A DNA stretch of 64,000 nucleotides from Denitromonas halophila (lineage in GTDB: Bacteria > Pseudomonadota > Gammaproteobacteria > Burkholderiales > Rhodocyclaceae). Location: positions 62,001 through 126,000 of the forward strand of contig NZ_VMNK01000003.1 of the NCBI RefSeq assembly GCF_007625155.1, given 5' to 3'. Both the position numbers and the translations under genes were made by a program. The notes under the pieces were generated by a model. The model saw only the letters and a program-made list of their open reading frames with translations. It was not told the DNA's origin and searched no databases. Below, in pieces: positions 9,259 to 18,549 of this stretch; the stretch's first letter is position 1, and the number at the start of each line of letters is the position of its first letter.

Positions 9259-9977
9259 CCACAGACGCGACCCACCCCCGCATCCTGGTGCTCGAAGACG
9301 AGGTCGACATTGCCCGCCTCATCTGCAACGGTCTCGACGGCTACGGCTTCCGCTGCGAACACCATCAGACCGGGCGGCGCTTTCTGCAAATGGCTAAACA
9401 GACCCCGCCGGACCTGGCCATTGTCGATCTCGGCCTGCCCGACATGGACGGCATGCAGGTCATCCGCGAACTGCAGGAGCACTCGCCCTGCGCCGTGCTG
9501 ATCCTCACCGGCCGCAATGACGTCACCGACCGCGTGCTCGGCCTAGAGCTGGGCGCCGACGACTACCTCGTCAAACCCTTCGAACCGCGTGAACTGGTCG
9601 CCCGCGTGCGCTCCATATTGCGCCGCTACCTGCGCAGCGCCGAGTCCAATGACGCCCCCGCCTCGCCCGGCACCGCGGTGTTCTCCGGCTGGCGTTTCGA
9701 CCTCGGCCGCCACATGCTGATCACCCCCGACGGCCGTGAAGTGTCGGTCTCGGCCACTGAAGCCAGCATGCTCAGCGCGCTGCTCCGGAGCCCCAACCGC
9801 ATCCTGACACGCGAGCAACTCATCGGCGAACGCGACATCGACCCCTTTGACCGCAGCGTCGACGTGCGCATCTCCCGTCTGCGCCGCAAACTTGAAGACG
9901 ACCCGCAAAACCCCGCGCTGATCAAGACCGTGTATGGCGCCGGCTACCTGTTTTGCAGCAGTGTCAGCTGGGAATGA
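9255..9977 (+). CDS. OmpR-family response regulator
   Basis: The 240-residue protein has a receiver domain (residues 9-120) with acidic pocket E14/D15, phospho-acceptor Asp58 in VDLGLPDMDG and Lys in LVKPFEPREL. A winged-helix Trans_reg_C domain follows (about 140-235, ending TVYGAGYLF). It overlaps the hybrid kinase by 4 bp, and the two should form a phosphorelay pair in which the kinase's own receiver may compete or act as an intermediate. The target genes are not evident. Confidence 0.92.
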   Translation: MTTDATHPRILVLEDEVDIARLICNGLDGYGFRCEHHQTGRRFLQMAKQTPPDLAIVDLGLPDMDGMQVIRELQEHSPCAVLILTGRNDVTDRVLGLELGADDYLVKPFEPRELVARVRSILRRYLRSAESNDAPASPGTAVFSGWRFDLGRHMLITPDGREVSVSATEASMLSALLRSPNRILTREQLIGERDIDPFDRSVDVRISRLRRKLEDDPQNPALIKTVYGAGYLFCSSVSWE

Positions 9978-10083
9978 GCGGCTGCAACGCACTCGTGCCA
10001 ACGCCGCAACACAGCCCACGGCGAACCATCGAGCGGCCCACGCCGTGGATCCGTACCGCCCTCTCGACAAGGTCTGAACTTCT

Positions 10084-10099
10084 ATCCATAATTATGGAT
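10084..10099. promoter_or_regulatory. Perfect 16-bp palindrome, candidate GntR operator
   Basis: ATCCATAATTATGGAT is perfectly self-complementary. It lies 21 bp before the start codon of the VOC gene, just upstream of a possible -10 box TATTAA (10100-10105). Nearly the same site (ATCCATAATTATGAAT) lies in the gntR/methylmalonyl-CoA mutase intergenic region at 20916. I infer that both are bound by the GntR-type regulator at 21099. Confidence 0.65.
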
Positions 10100-10120
10100 T
10101 ATTAATCCACGGAGACTCCC

Positions 10121-10597
10121 ATGACGCAACGCCCCTTCAAGGTCCTCGGCATCCAGCAAATCGCCATCGGCGGCCCGAGCAAAGACCGCCTGAAAACCTT
10201 GTGGGTCGACATGCTCGGCCTCGAAGTCACCGGCAATTTCGTCTCCGAGCGCGAGAATGTGGACGAAGACATCTGCGCCATCGGTAGCGGCCCGTTCAAG
10301 GTCGAGGTCGACCTCATGCAACCGCTCGACGCCGACAAGAAGCCGGCGGTGCACGCCACCCCGCTCAATCACATCGGTCTGTGGATCGACGACCTGCCCA
10401 CCGCCGTCGAGTGGCTCTCATCCCAGGGCGTGCGCTTTGCGCCGGGTGGCATCCGCAAGGGCGCGGCGGGCTTCGACATCACCTTCATGCACCCTAAGGC
10501 CAACGACGAATTCCCCATCGCCGGCGAAGGCGTGCTGATCGAACTGGTGCAGGCGCCGCCCGAGGTGGTGGCGGCCTTCGCCAGGCTGGCGGGCTGA
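10121..10597 (+). CDS. VOC-family protein, candidate methylmalonyl-CoA epimerase
   Basis: The 158-residue glyoxalase/bleomycin-resistance fold protein has two beta-alpha-beta-beta-beta modules (about 8-70 and 84-150). In epimerases of this superfamily the metal is held by His, Gln/His, His and Glu. Here the third ligand (NHIGLWIDD) and the fourth (LIELVQ) are clear, while the first position is Gln in QQIAIGG, so assignment is not certain. Its promoter carries the same palindrome as the methylmalonyl-CoA mutase operon, and no other epimerase is visible there. The start has a GGAGA site. Alternatives are a dioxygenase or glyoxalase. Confidence 0.8.
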   Translation: MTQRPFKVLGIQQIAIGGPSKDRLKTLWVDMLGLEVTGNFVSERENVDEDICAIGSGPFKVEVDLMQPLDADKKPAVHATPLNHIGLWIDDLPTAVEWLSSQGVRFAPGGIRKGAAGFDITFMHPKANDEFPIAGEGVLIELVQAPPEVVAAFARLAG

Positions 10598-10607
10598 CCC
10601 CCGACAT

Positions 10608-10636
10608 CAAAAAGGGCGCCAAACGGCGCCCTTCTT
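10608..10636. terminator. Hairpin terminator after the VOC gene
   Basis: AAAAGGGCGCC, loop AAAC, GGCGCCCTTCTT forms a 7-bp GC stem (longer with A-T pairs) with T-rich flanks on either strand. It lies between the convergent VOC and cupin genes and may serve both. Confidence 0.75.
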
Positions 10637-10694
10637 ACGAATCGGCGCTGGCCCCAAGGCATCAACCCCGCCCGTCTCTTGTTGGTATGCGCCC

Positions 10695-11024
10695 TCAGTC
10701 GGCAACGAAAAGCTTCGCCCCAGTGGCGGCGGACGAGCGGTGCGGTTCGGCGTTGTCGGCAACCTGATAACTCATGCCCGGACGCAAAACAAAACGCCGG
10801 CCATCTTCAAGCTCGGTGTGCAACTCCCCTTCGAGGCACAGAAGAATGTGGCCTTTCGAACACCAGTGATCCGCCAGATAGCCCGGCGAATACTCGACCA
10901 TGCGTATGCGAAGATCGCCGAAGTGGCATGTCCGCCAATAAGCCACGCCATTCACGCCCGCATGGGTTGTGACAGGAATGCTTGACCAGTCGGTCGTCCC
11001 GAAGGGGATGTGATGGATGTCCAT
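10695..11024 (-). CDS. DHCW-motif cupin-fold protein
   Basis: The 109-residue single-domain cupin has the short motif DHWCSKGH at about residues 52-59 (the order D-H-W-C is characteristic of this small family), followed by a strand-turn-strand pattern (HTELEDGRRFVLRPGMSYQV) typical of a cupin barrel. No signal peptide is present. The biochemical role of the family is not established. It lies convergent to the VOC gene and is the last minus-strand gene before it. Confidence 0.85.
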   Translation of the reverse strand: MDIHHIPFGTTDWSSIPVTTHAGVNGVAYWRTCHFGDLRIRMVEYSPGYLADHWCSKGHILLCLEGELHTELEDGRRFVLRPGMSYQVADNAEPHRSSAATGAKLFVAD

Positions 11025-11039
11025 GGTGCGTCACCCCGA

Positions 11040-11906
11040 TTACAACGTACGCGTCGAGAAGGTATCGCAGCTTTTCAGATCCCCACTGCCCAAGCCCTGC
11101 TTGAACCACCGCACTCGCTGCGCCGATGAGCCATGGGTGAAGCTGTCCGGCACCGCATAACCCTGTGCCTGTTTTTGCAGACGGTCATCACCGATCGCGG
11201 CGGCTGCACCGAGCGCCTCTTCGATATCGCCCGCTTCGAGCACCTGCCGGGCACGGTCGGCGTGATGCGCCCACACGCCGGAGAAGCAATCGGCCTGCAA
11301 TTCGAGCCGCACTGACAGCTGGTTACCTTCGGCTTCGCTCAGCCGCTGGCGCGCTTCCTGCACCTTGCCGGAGATGCCCAGCAGGTTCTGCACATGGTGG
11401 CCCACCTCGTGGGCGATCACATAGGCTTGGGCAAAGTCGCCGGGCGCGCGGAAGCGGGTGCGCAGCTCGTCATAGAAGGCCAGATCGATATACACCTTCT
11501 GGTCACCCGGGCAGTAGAACGGCCCCATCGCGGCCTGGCCCATGCCGCAGGCGGTGCGTGTGGCACCGGTGAACAACACCAGCTTGGGCTCCACATAGCG
11601 GCCACCGCCCTGCTGAAAGATGGTCTGCCAGGTGGTTTCGGTATCGGCCAGTACCATGGACACGAAGCGCGCCTCGGCATCATTGGCGGGCGGCGCTCCG
11701 GCGGGCGCTTCCCCCGAAACACCGCCACCGGTAAGGCCAGAATTGAGCACCACGCTCGGGTCGACCCCAAAGTACATGGCCACCAGCGCGAGCACGATGG
11801 TGCCGACGCCTATCTTGCCACGGCCTATCCGCATGCCACTGCGCCCACCGCGGGCGCCTCGGCGGTCTTCCACGTTGTCACTTTGTCGTCCATTGTCGAA
11901 GCGCAT
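11040..11906 (-). CDS. ypfJ: Neutral zinc metallopeptidase, YpfJ family
   Basis: The 288-residue protein has one N-terminal transmembrane segment (about 30-48, VGTIVLALVAMYFGV) that probably anchors it with the catalytic domain in the periplasm. The zinc motif HEVGHH is at residues 166-171, with the downstream acidic segment LELQADC that typically supplies further active-site residues. The C-terminus GYAVPDSFTHGSSAQRVRWFKQG is characteristic of the family. A GAGGTGA site precedes the ATG. Physiological substrates are unknown. Confidence 0.9.
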   Translation of the reverse strand: MRFDNGRQSDNVEDRRGARGGRSGMRIGRGKIGVGTIVLALVAMYFGVDPSVVLNSGLTGGGVSGEAPAGAPPANDAEARFVSMVLADTETTWQTIFQQGGGRYVEPKLVLFTGATRTACGMGQAAMGPFYCPGDQKVYIDLAFYDELRTRFRAPGDFAQAYVIAHEVGHHVQNLLGISGKVQEARQRLSEAEGNQLSVRLELQADCFSGVWAHHADRARQVLEAGDIEEALGAAAAIGDDRLQKQAQGYAVPDSFTHGSSAQRVRWFKQGLGSGDLKSCDTFSTRTL

Positions 11907-12020
11907 GGCTCACCTCTTGCCGCTCTCGGCGTGCTGATTATCGGAGTCGATTGTTGCACACCCCGGCACGCTTGCCGGCGCAAAGCGGCCGGGCGGCGCC
12001 ACGTGTTGCATCAATTGACG

Positions 12021-12048
12021 AAAAAGCCCGCCACAAGGGGCGGGCTTA
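12021..12048 (-). terminator. Rho-independent terminator of the KamA gene
   Basis: On the minus strand TAAGCCCGCCCCTTGTGGCG continues into GGCTTTTTCG, giving a GCCCGCC/GGCGGGC stem and a T5 tract. It lies about 20 bp past the stop of the radical SAM gene. Confidence 0.85.
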
Positions 12049-12068
12049 TGTCGCACATGGCCTGACAC

Positions 12069-13466
12069 TCAGGTCTGTGCGGCGTCGATACGCTCGTCGC
12101 GGATCGCTTCGTACTCGTCTTCGAAGAAGAATTTCTCTTCGCCAAAGGCGGGCTCCAGATGATGGAGCCAGGTCGCGTCCGGGTTGTACTTGGCAAAGAA
12201 CGGGCGCTGGATCCAGTCCGGATTGCGGCCCTGAATGAAGCGCAGCACGAACACTTTTTCACCCTTGATTTCGGTCACGCCTTGCACCTCGACCTTGCCG
12301 GGACTGGCCGACATCGACGGGCCGCGCGCGGTACGGGCGAGGCCGGAGACCTGCTGCATGGCTTCGCGGTAGATTTCCCACGCACGCTCAAGCGGCACCT
12401 CGAAGTAGCCACGGGCGCCAGTGTCGCGCTCGACAAACATGTAATACGGGATGATGCCGAGCTTGACCTGCATCTTCCACATCTTGGCCCACACGTCCGG
12501 GTCGTCGTTGATATGGGCGATCAGTGGGCCCTGGGCGCGAATCACTGCACCGGTGCTGCGAATGGCACGAATCGCGGCACGCGCGGCGTCGGTGTCCATC
12601 TCTTTCCAGTGGTTGTAATGCCCCATCACCGCCACATGCTTGCCGGCGCGCACCATGCGGGTGAGCAGGTCGATCAGTTCGCCGGCGTCCTCAGCACCGA
12701 GAAAGCGATGCGGCCAGAAGGTCAGCGCCTTGGTGCCGATGCGGATCGTCTGAATATGATCGAACTCGGGTTCGAGCAGCGGCTCGAGGTAAGCGGCCAG
12801 GTGCTTGGTCTTCATCACCATCGGGTCGCCGCCGGTGAACAGCAGGTCAGTGACCTCGGTGTGCGCCTTGAGGTAGTCGTGCAGCGTGCTGGCCTCGGAT
12901 GCCGCGATGCGCAACTCCTTGTCGCCGACGAACTGTGCCCAGCGGAAACAGAAGGTGCAATAGGCATGGCAGGTCTGCCCCTGGCTGGGGAAGAACAGCA
13001 CGGTTTCGCGGTATTTGTGCTGCATGCCGTCGAGGCGGTTGCCCTCGTCGTCGAGCGGCATGTTCATTTCCATCTGGTCGGCCGGGTGCGGGTTGAGCGC
13101 CTGGCGCACCTCGTTCACCGCCGCGGCCAGGGTGGCCTTGTCGGCACCGTCCTGAATCAGCTTGGCGATGGTGTCGTAATGCTCGGCCGAGAGCATGCCG
13201 CGCTGCGGGAAGGTGAGCTGGAACATCGGGTCGGCCGGGACGTTGTCCCAGTCGATCAGCTCATCGATCACGTACTGGTTCACCCGGAAAGGCAGGACCG
13301 AGGACACCACTTTCATCTCGAAGCGCATCGCCTCGGACAGCTTCTGCAAGGGTTCGATCTTGTCCAGATCGCGCTGCGTATACACCTTGAAGGGCACCAT
13401 TTCGTAACCTCCGTCCACAGCATGCAAGGGCCACTGATTGATGATGGTTTCGGCTTGTTGCGGCAT
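12069..13466 (-). CDS. KamA-family radical SAM protein (lysine 2,3-aminomutase-like)
   Basis: The 465-residue enzyme has the radical SAM cluster motif C166-H-A-Y-C170-T-F-C173 (CX3CX2C) and an LAM-like barrel including LLFTGGDPMVMKTKHL. A later SASPGK segment may supply the PLP lysine of aminomutases. It is longer than the EF-P lysine mutase EpmB (about 340 aa) and not next to efp. Substrate is therefore uncertain: lysine 2,3-aminomutase or a related amino acid mutase. The start at 13466 has GGAG at good spacing and replaces a longer frame from 13640. It appears monocistronic with its own terminator. Confidence 0.88.
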   Translation of the reverse strand: MPQQAETIINQWPLHAVDGGYEMVPFKVYTQRDLDKIEPLQKLSEAMRFEMKVVSSVLPFRVNQYVIDELIDWDNVPADPMFQLTFPQRGMLSAEHYDTIAKLIQDGADKATLAAAVNEVRQALNPHPADQMEMNMPLDDEGNRLDGMQHKYRETVLFFPSQGQTCHAYCTFCFRWAQFVGDKELRIAASEASTLHDYLKAHTEVTDLLFTGGDPMVMKTKHLAAYLEPLLEPEFDHIQTIRIGTKALTFWPHRFLGAEDAGELIDLLTRMVRAGKHVAVMGHYNHWKEMDTDAARAAIRAIRSTGAVIRAQGPLIAHINDDPDVWAKMWKMQVKLGIIPYYMFVERDTGARGYFEVPLERAWEIYREAMQQVSGLARTARGPSMSASPGKVEVQGVTEIKGEKVFVLRFIQGRNPDWIQRPFFAKYNPDATWLHHLEPAFGEEKFFFEDEYEAIRDERIDAAQT

Positions 13467-13790
13467 AGATGGTCTCCTTTCTTTTCCCCGCCGTCCAATT
13501 GACAGACACACGGCGGGGGACTGGCACGATGGCGTACCAAGGCTTTGGGCCAATTCATTGGAGGCAGCAGACTTACTCGGGTTGGGGCGCACAGGGACGG
13601 CGCCGACCGCTGCCATCAGGACGCGCTGCAGAGGGGTCACTGCGCGCTATCGATCCTGGTAAGGGTTAAACGTTAACGACCGAATACTATTGCACAAAAC
13701 ATTTCAAAGCAAATCGAGCCCGCTCAACCGCCGCTTTCGTAGTTGGTTGACCGCATCGTGCATCACCCGGTTCCGCACCCAGCCACGGTC
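13467..13790. other. Non-coding stretch upstream of the KamA gene
   Basis: About 320 bp carry no convincing gene. An inverted repeat GTTAA-N3-TTAAC lies at 13665-13677 and could be a regulator site for the KamA gene. No clear -35/-10 pair was found. The distal end runs into the terminator of the pcc operon. Confidence 0.4.
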
Positions 13791-13820
13791 AAAAAAAAGG
13801 GGCTCACTTACGTGAGCCCC
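13791..13820 (-). terminator. Rho-independent terminator of the propionyl-CoA operon
   Basis: On the minus strand GGGGCTCACGTAAGTGAGCC continues into CCTTTTTTTT: a 9-bp stem (GGGGCTCAC/GTGAGCCCC), a 4-base loop and a T8 tract. It lies about 70 bp past the stop of pccA. Confidence 0.9.
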
Positions 13821-13887
13821 GATGCGCCGACAGGCACTCGCTATCTTGCGTAGCAAGTCTCCCTCCCTATCGATCAGCGAAACCGTC

Positions 13888-15873
13888 TTATTCGAACTCG
13901 ATGATGATTTCGTCCACCGTCAGGCTGGCGCCCGGATGGGCGACCACTTTCTTCACCACGCAGTCCTGTTCGGCCTTGAGGACGTTTTCCATCTTCATGG
14001 CTTCGATCACTGCCAGCTTTTCGCCGGCCTTGACCTCCTGCCCCGGCTGAACCGCCACTTCACGCAGCAGCCCCGGCATGGGCGACAGCAGATACTTCGA
14101 CAGATCAGGCGGCAGTTTCTCGGGCATGCGCTCGAGCAGGCTGGCGGCAACCTCGGTCATCACCATCGGCTGCACCTGCAGGCCAAAATGGCTGATGTGG
14201 TAGCACAGGCCACGACGCTCGATCTGCAGGCAGATCGGGGTGCCATTGACCGTCCCCTTGAACAGCAGGTCGCGGAAAGTCCAGTCGGAGACGATGTCGT
14301 AAACCTTGTCGCCCTGACGAATCCGCATACCACCGTCGATGGCCTCAACCGACACCGGATAGCGGCCACCCGCCATCAACACCACCAGATCCTTTTTGAC
14401 GCTGCGTCCGTGCCCGGCCATCTGACCGGAAATCTGCACCGCGCGCTCGATGTAACGCATGCGGGCAAAGGTGGCAACAGAGGCCAGCAGCGCCGGGTCA
14501 TCATGCGGCACCATCGACGCGTCGAAACCGTCGGGATACTCCTCGACCATGAAGCCCGTGTTGAAGTTGCCCGAGCAAAAGCGCGGATGCTGCAGCAAGG
14601 CGGCCTGGAACGGGATGTTTGAGCTGATGCCGCGAATGACGAATTCGTTGAGCGCGTCGCGCATCTTCTGGATCGCGTCGTCGCGGTCTTTGCCGTGCAC
14701 GATCAGCTTGGCAATCATCGAGTCGTAGAACATCGAGATCTCGCCGCCGTCGTACACGCCGGTGTCGACACGCACGTCCTCGCGCTCAGCCGGCGGATCG
14801 AACCTGACCAGACGGCCCGTTGAGGGCAGGAAGCCGCGGAACGGGTCTTCGGCGTTGATGCGGCACTCCATCGACCAGCCATCGAGCTTGACGTCGGCCT
14901 GGCTGAACGACAGCTTTTCGCCATAGGCGACGCGAATCATCTGCTCGACCAGATCGACGCCGGTGATGTACTCGGTGACCGGGTGCTCAACCTGCAGGCG
15001 GGTGTTCATCTCGAGGAAGTAGAAGCTCTTGTCGGCGCCGACCACGAACTCGACCGTACCGGCCGATTCGTAATTCACCGCGCGCGCCAGCGCCACGGCC
15101 TGCTCGCCCATGGCTTTGCGCATGGCCGGATCGACGAAGGGCGACGGCGCCTCTTCGATCACTTTCTGGTGACGGCGCTGAATCGAGCAGTCGCGCTCGT
15201 TCAGGTACACATAGTTGCCATGCGAGTCGCCCAGCAACTGGATCTCGATATGGCGCGGCTCAAGCACGTATTTTTCGATGAACACGCGGTCATCGCCAAA
15301 GGCGTTCTTGGCTTCGCTGACGCAGGACGAGAAGCCTTCGTGCGCTTCCTTGTCATTGAAGGCCACGCGCAAGCCCTTGCCACCACCGCCGGCCGAGGCC
15401 TTGATCATCACCGGATAGCCGATGCCCTGAGCGATCTTGACCGCCTCGTCCGGGCCGGAAATGGCTTCGTTGTGGCCGGGAATGGTGTTGACCTTGGCAT
15501 CGAGCGCCAGCTTTTTCGACTCGATCTTGTCGCCCATCTTGGCGATCGAGTAGTGCTTGGGGCCAATGAACTTGATGCCCTCCTCTTCCAGCCGGCGCGA
15601 GAAGTCCGCGTTCTCGGACAGAAAGCCGTAGCCCGGATGCACCGCTTCGGCACCAGTCTGCTTGCACGCAGCGATGATCTTGTCGGCCATCAGATAAGAC
15701 TGTGCCGAGGCCGCCGGGCCGATGCACACGGCCTCGTCGGCCAGCGCCACAAACAGGGCGCGCTTGTCGGCCTCGGAGTACACCGCGACCGTCTTGATGC
15801 CCATCTTCTGGGCGGTTTTGATCACACGGCAGGCGATTTCACCGCGGTTCGCGATCAGAATCTTCTTGAACAT
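13888..15873 (-). CDS. pccA: Propionyl-CoA carboxylase alpha subunit (biotin carboxylase + BCCP)
   Basis: The 661-residue subunit starts with the biotin carboxylase signature ILIANRGEIACRVI, has the glycine-rich ATP loop KASAGGGGKG and EMNTRLQVEHPVTE, a middle BT-type linker, and a C-terminal biotinyl domain with EAMKMEN (biotin Lys627). It carboxylates biotin with ATP and bicarbonate for transfer to propionyl-CoA by PccB. The start has GGGAGGAC upstream and lies 19 bp after pccB. Operon position with methylmalonyl-CoA mutase makes propionyl-CoA the likely substrate rather than 3-methylcrotonyl- or acetyl-CoA. Confidence 0.93.
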   Translation of the reverse strand: MFKKILIANRGEIACRVIKTAQKMGIKTVAVYSEADKRALFVALADEAVCIGPAASAQSYLMADKIIAACKQTGAEAVHPGYGFLSENADFSRRLEEEGIKFIGPKHYSIAKMGDKIESKKLALDAKVNTIPGHNEAISGPDEAVKIAQGIGYPVMIKASAGGGGKGLRVAFNDKEAHEGFSSCVSEAKNAFGDDRVFIEKYVLEPRHIEIQLLGDSHGNYVYLNERDCSIQRRHQKVIEEAPSPFVDPAMRKAMGEQAVALARAVNYESAGTVEFVVGADKSFYFLEMNTRLQVEHPVTEYITGVDLVEQMIRVAYGEKLSFSQADVKLDGWSMECRINAEDPFRGFLPSTGRLVRFDPPAEREDVRVDTGVYDGGEISMFYDSMIAKLIVHGKDRDDAIQKMRDALNEFVIRGISSNIPFQAALLQHPRFCSGNFNTGFMVEEYPDGFDASMVPHDDPALLASVATFARMRYIERAVQISGQMAGHGRSVKKDLVVLMAGGRYPVSVEAIDGGMRIRQGDKVYDIVSDWTFRDLLFKGTVNGTPICLQIERRGLCYHISHFGLQVQPMVMTEVAASLLERMPEKLPPDLSKYLLSPMPGLLREVAVQPGQEVKAGEKLAVIEAMKMENVLKAEQDCVVKKVVAHPGASLTVDEIIIEFE

Positions 15874-15892
15874 AGTTTGTGTCCTCCCGGGC

Positions 15893-17425
15893 TTAGAGCG
15901 GAATGTTGCCGTGCTTGCGCCACGGGTTCTGGAGTTCTTTGTCCTTGAGCATGGCCAGCGAACGGCACACGCGCTTGCGGGTTTCGTGCGGCATGATCAC
16001 GTCGTCGATAAAGCCACGCGCGCCGGCCACGAAGGGGTTGGCGAACTTGGCCTTGTACTCGGCCTCGCGCTCGGCGATCTTTTCCGGGTTGTTCTTTTCT
16101 TCGCGGAAGATGATCTCCACTGCGCCTTTCGGTCCCATCACCGCGATCTCGGCCGTCGGCCAGGCGAGGTTCACGTCGCCACGCAGGTGCTTGGAACTCA
16201 TCACGTCATAGGCGCCGCCGTAGGCCTTGCGGGTGATCACGGTGACCTTGGGTACGGTGCACTCGGCATAGGCGTAGAGCAGCTTGGCACCGTGCTTGAT
16301 GATGCCGCCGTATTCCTGCGCGGTGCCCGGCATGAAGCCCGGCACGTCGACCAGCGTCACCACCGGAATGTTGAACGCGTCGCAGAAGCGCACGAAGCGC
16401 GCCGCCTTGATCGAGCTCTTGATGTCGAGGCAACCGGCCAGCACCAGCGGCTGGTTGGCGACGATGCCCACGGGCGAACCTTCCATGCGGCCAAAGCCGA
16501 TGATGATGTTCTTGGCGTAGTCGGGCTGCAATTCGAAGAAATCGCTGTCATCGACCATCTTGATGATCAGCTCTTTCATGTCGTAGGGCTGATTGGTGTT
16601 GTCAGGCACCAGGGTGTCGAGCGACATGTCGAGGCGATCGGCCGGATCGATGCACGGCAGCATCGGCGGTTTCTCGCGGTTGCTGCCGGGGATGAAGCTC
16701 ATCATGCGGCGGATCACCATCAGCGCTTCGACGTCGTTCTCAAAGGCCAGATCGGCCACGCCCGACTTGCTGCTGTGGGTCATCGCACCACCGAGCTCTT
16801 CGGCGGTCACGTCTTCATGGGTGACGGTCTTGACCACTTCCGGACCGGTCACGAACATGTAGGACGAATCCTTGACCATGAAGATGAAGTCCGTCATGGC
16901 CGGGCTATACACCGCGCCACCGGCGCAGGGGCCCATGATCAGCGAGATCTGCGGCACCACGCCCGAGGCCATCACGTTGCGCTGGAACACGTCGGCGTAA
17001 CCGCCGAGCGAGGCCACGCCTTCCTGAATGCGGGCGCCACCCGAGTCGTTGAGGCCGATCACCGGCGCGCCGACCTTCATGGCCTGGTCCATGACCTTGC
17101 AGATCTTCTCGGCGTGGGTCTCGGACAGCGAGCCGCCCAGCACAGTGAAGTCTTGCGAGAACACGAACACCAGACGGCCGTTGATCGTGCCGTAGCCGAT
17201 CACCACGCCGTCGCCCGGCACCTTTTCGGACGCCATGCCGAAGTCGGTGCAGCGGTGCTCCTTGAACATGTCCCACTCTTCGAAGCTGCCATCGTCGAGC
17301 AGCAGCTCGATACGCTCGCGCGCGGTCAGCTTGCCCTTGGTGTGCTGCGAGTCGATGCGCTTCTGGCCACCGCCGAGGCGGGCCTTCTCGCGCTTCTCCT
17401 CCAACTGTCGGATGATTTCATGCAT
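15893..17425 (-). CDS. pccB: Propionyl-CoA carboxylase beta subunit
   Basis: The 510-residue carboxyltransferase subunit moves the carboxyl group from biotin to propionyl-CoA, giving (S)-methylmalonyl-CoA. It has the two crotonase-like halves of this family, with oxyanion-hole stretches [10 protein letters not shown] and the later [26 protein letters not shown] region. A GGAGA site precedes ATG 17425. It lies between meaB and pccA on the same strand with short gaps (64 and 19 bp), so all are probably on one mRNA. Confidence 0.94.
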   Translation of the reverse strand: MHEIIRQLEEKREKARLGGGQKRIDSQHTKGKLTARERIELLLDDGSFEEWDMFKEHRCTDFGMASEKVPGDGVVIGYGTINGRLVFVFSQDFTVLGGSLSETHAEKICKVMDQAMKVGAPVIGLNDSGGARIQEGVASLGGYADVFQRNVMASGVVPQISLIMGPCAGGAVYSPAMTDFIFMVKDSSYMFVTGPEVVKTVTHEDVTAEELGGAMTHSSKSGVADLAFENDVEALMVIRRMMSFIPGSNREKPPMLPCIDPADRLDMSLDTLVPDNTNQPYDMKELIIKMVDDSDFFELQPDYAKNIIIGFGRMEGSPVGIVANQPLVLAGCLDIKSSIKAARFVRFCDAFNIPVVTLVDVPGFMPGTAQEYGGIIKHGAKLLYAYAECTVPKVTVITRKAYGGAYDVMSSKHLRGDVNLAWPTAEIAVMGPKGAVEIIFREEKNNPEKIAEREAEYKAKFANPFVAGARGFIDDVIMPHETRKRVCRSLAMLKDKELQNPWRKHGNIPL

Positions 17426-17489
17426 ATCTCAGGTCTCCGGAAAGGCACTTCTTTGCATGCGACGACCCGGCTGTTACCGGGTCCGCCGC

Positions 17490-18494
17490 CTAGTGTTCAC
17501 TCAAATGGTTCAACAGGGTGTGCGCCGCCGCGGCCGGGGTGGTTTCTCCCTGCGCCACGGCCGCCTGCAAGGCCGCCAGTTCAGCCCGGACCTGCGGGTG
17601 TTCGCGAAAGCGCTGGCGCAAGCCGCTGTCGATCAACTCCCACATCCAGGCCTGCGCCTGCGTCCGCCGCTTTGCATCAAATTCGCCACTGCCGCGCATG
17701 GTGTCGCGATAGCGCATGATCTCGTCCCAGAACTGCGCCACGCCATCCTTCTTCAGCGCCGACAGCGTCAGCACCGGCGGCACCCAGTTGGGCGAGCTGT
17801 GCCGCAGCATGCCCAAAGCCGTCTTGATCTGGCTCTTGGCCACCGCCGCCTGGCGCGGGTCGATATCGGCCTTGTTGATGACGATCAGGTCGGCCAGTTC
17901 CATGATCCCTTTCTTGATCGCCTGCAGATCGTCGCCCGCATTGGGCAACTGCAGCAGGCAGAAAATGTCGGTCATCCCGGCCACCGCGGTTTCGCTCTGG
18001 CCCACGCCGACCGTCTCGACAATCACCACATCAAAACCGGCGGCCTCACACACCAGCAGCGTCTCGCGCGTCTTGCCGGCCACGCCGCCCAGACTGCCCG
18101 CCGACGGGCTGGGCCGGATGAAGGCTTCGGTGCGCTGCGACAGCAACTCCATGCGCGTCTTGTCGCCCAGAATGCTGCCGCCGGTCACCGAAGAGGACGG
18201 ATCCACCGCCAGCACCGCGACCTTCAAGCCCTTCTCGATCAACAACAAACCCAATGCTTCGATGAAGGTGGACTTGCCCACCCCCGGCACGCCGGAGATG
18301 CCCACCCGCATGGCGCCGCCAGTGTGCGGCAGCAAGGCTTCAAGCACACGGCGTGCACGCGCGCGGTGATCGGGTCGCTGGGACTCGATCAGCGTGATGG
18401 TCTTGGCCAGTGGGCGCAGTTGTCGCCCGACCACACCATCGACCAGGTGCTGGTCAGAGATGTCGAGATCGGCAGGCATCTGGGGAATATTCAT
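17490..18494 (-). CDS. meaB: MeaB/ArgK-type GTPase chaperone of methylmalonyl-CoA mutase
   Basis: The 334-residue G-protein has Walker A GVPGVGKST near residues 66-74, the ETVGVGQSE switch region and NKAD for guanine recognition. It gates adenosylcobalamin loading and protects methylmalonyl-CoA mutase from inactivation. It follows the mutase gene by 55 bp on the same strand. The start at 18494 has only a weak ribosome binding site, which suggests coupling to upstream translation. Confidence 0.93.
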   Translation of the reverse strand: MNIPQMPADLDISDQHLVDGVVGRQLRPLAKTITLIESQRPDHRARARRVLEALLPHTGGAMRVGISGVPGVGKSTFIEALGLLLIEKGLKVAVLAVDPSSSVTGGSILGDKTRMELLSQRTEAFIRPSPSAGSLGGVAGKTRETLLVCEAAGFDVVIVETVGVGQSETAVAGMTDIFCLLQLPNAGDDLQAIKKGIMELADLIVINKADIDPRQAAVAKSQIKTALGMLRHSSPNWVPPVLTLSALKKDGVAQFWDEIMRYRDTMRGSGEFDAKRRTQAQAWMWELIDSGLRQRFREHPQVRAELAALQAAVAQGETTPAAAAHTLLNHLSEH

Positions 18495-18549
18495 CGTTCA
18501 ACGGTCAGCGGGGCGGGGCGGCAAAGGCCGACCCCGACCGGCCGGCCAA

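Noticed and set aside
13469-13669. 66-codon plus-strand ORF upstream of the KamA gene
   Set aside because: No ribosome binding site or recognisable sequence features; it overlaps the KamA upstream region in a composition typical of chance frames.
14983-17719. Plus-strand ORFs opposite pccA and pccB
   Set aside because: Antisense shadows of pccA and pccB, whose family motifs and ribosome binding sites are clear.
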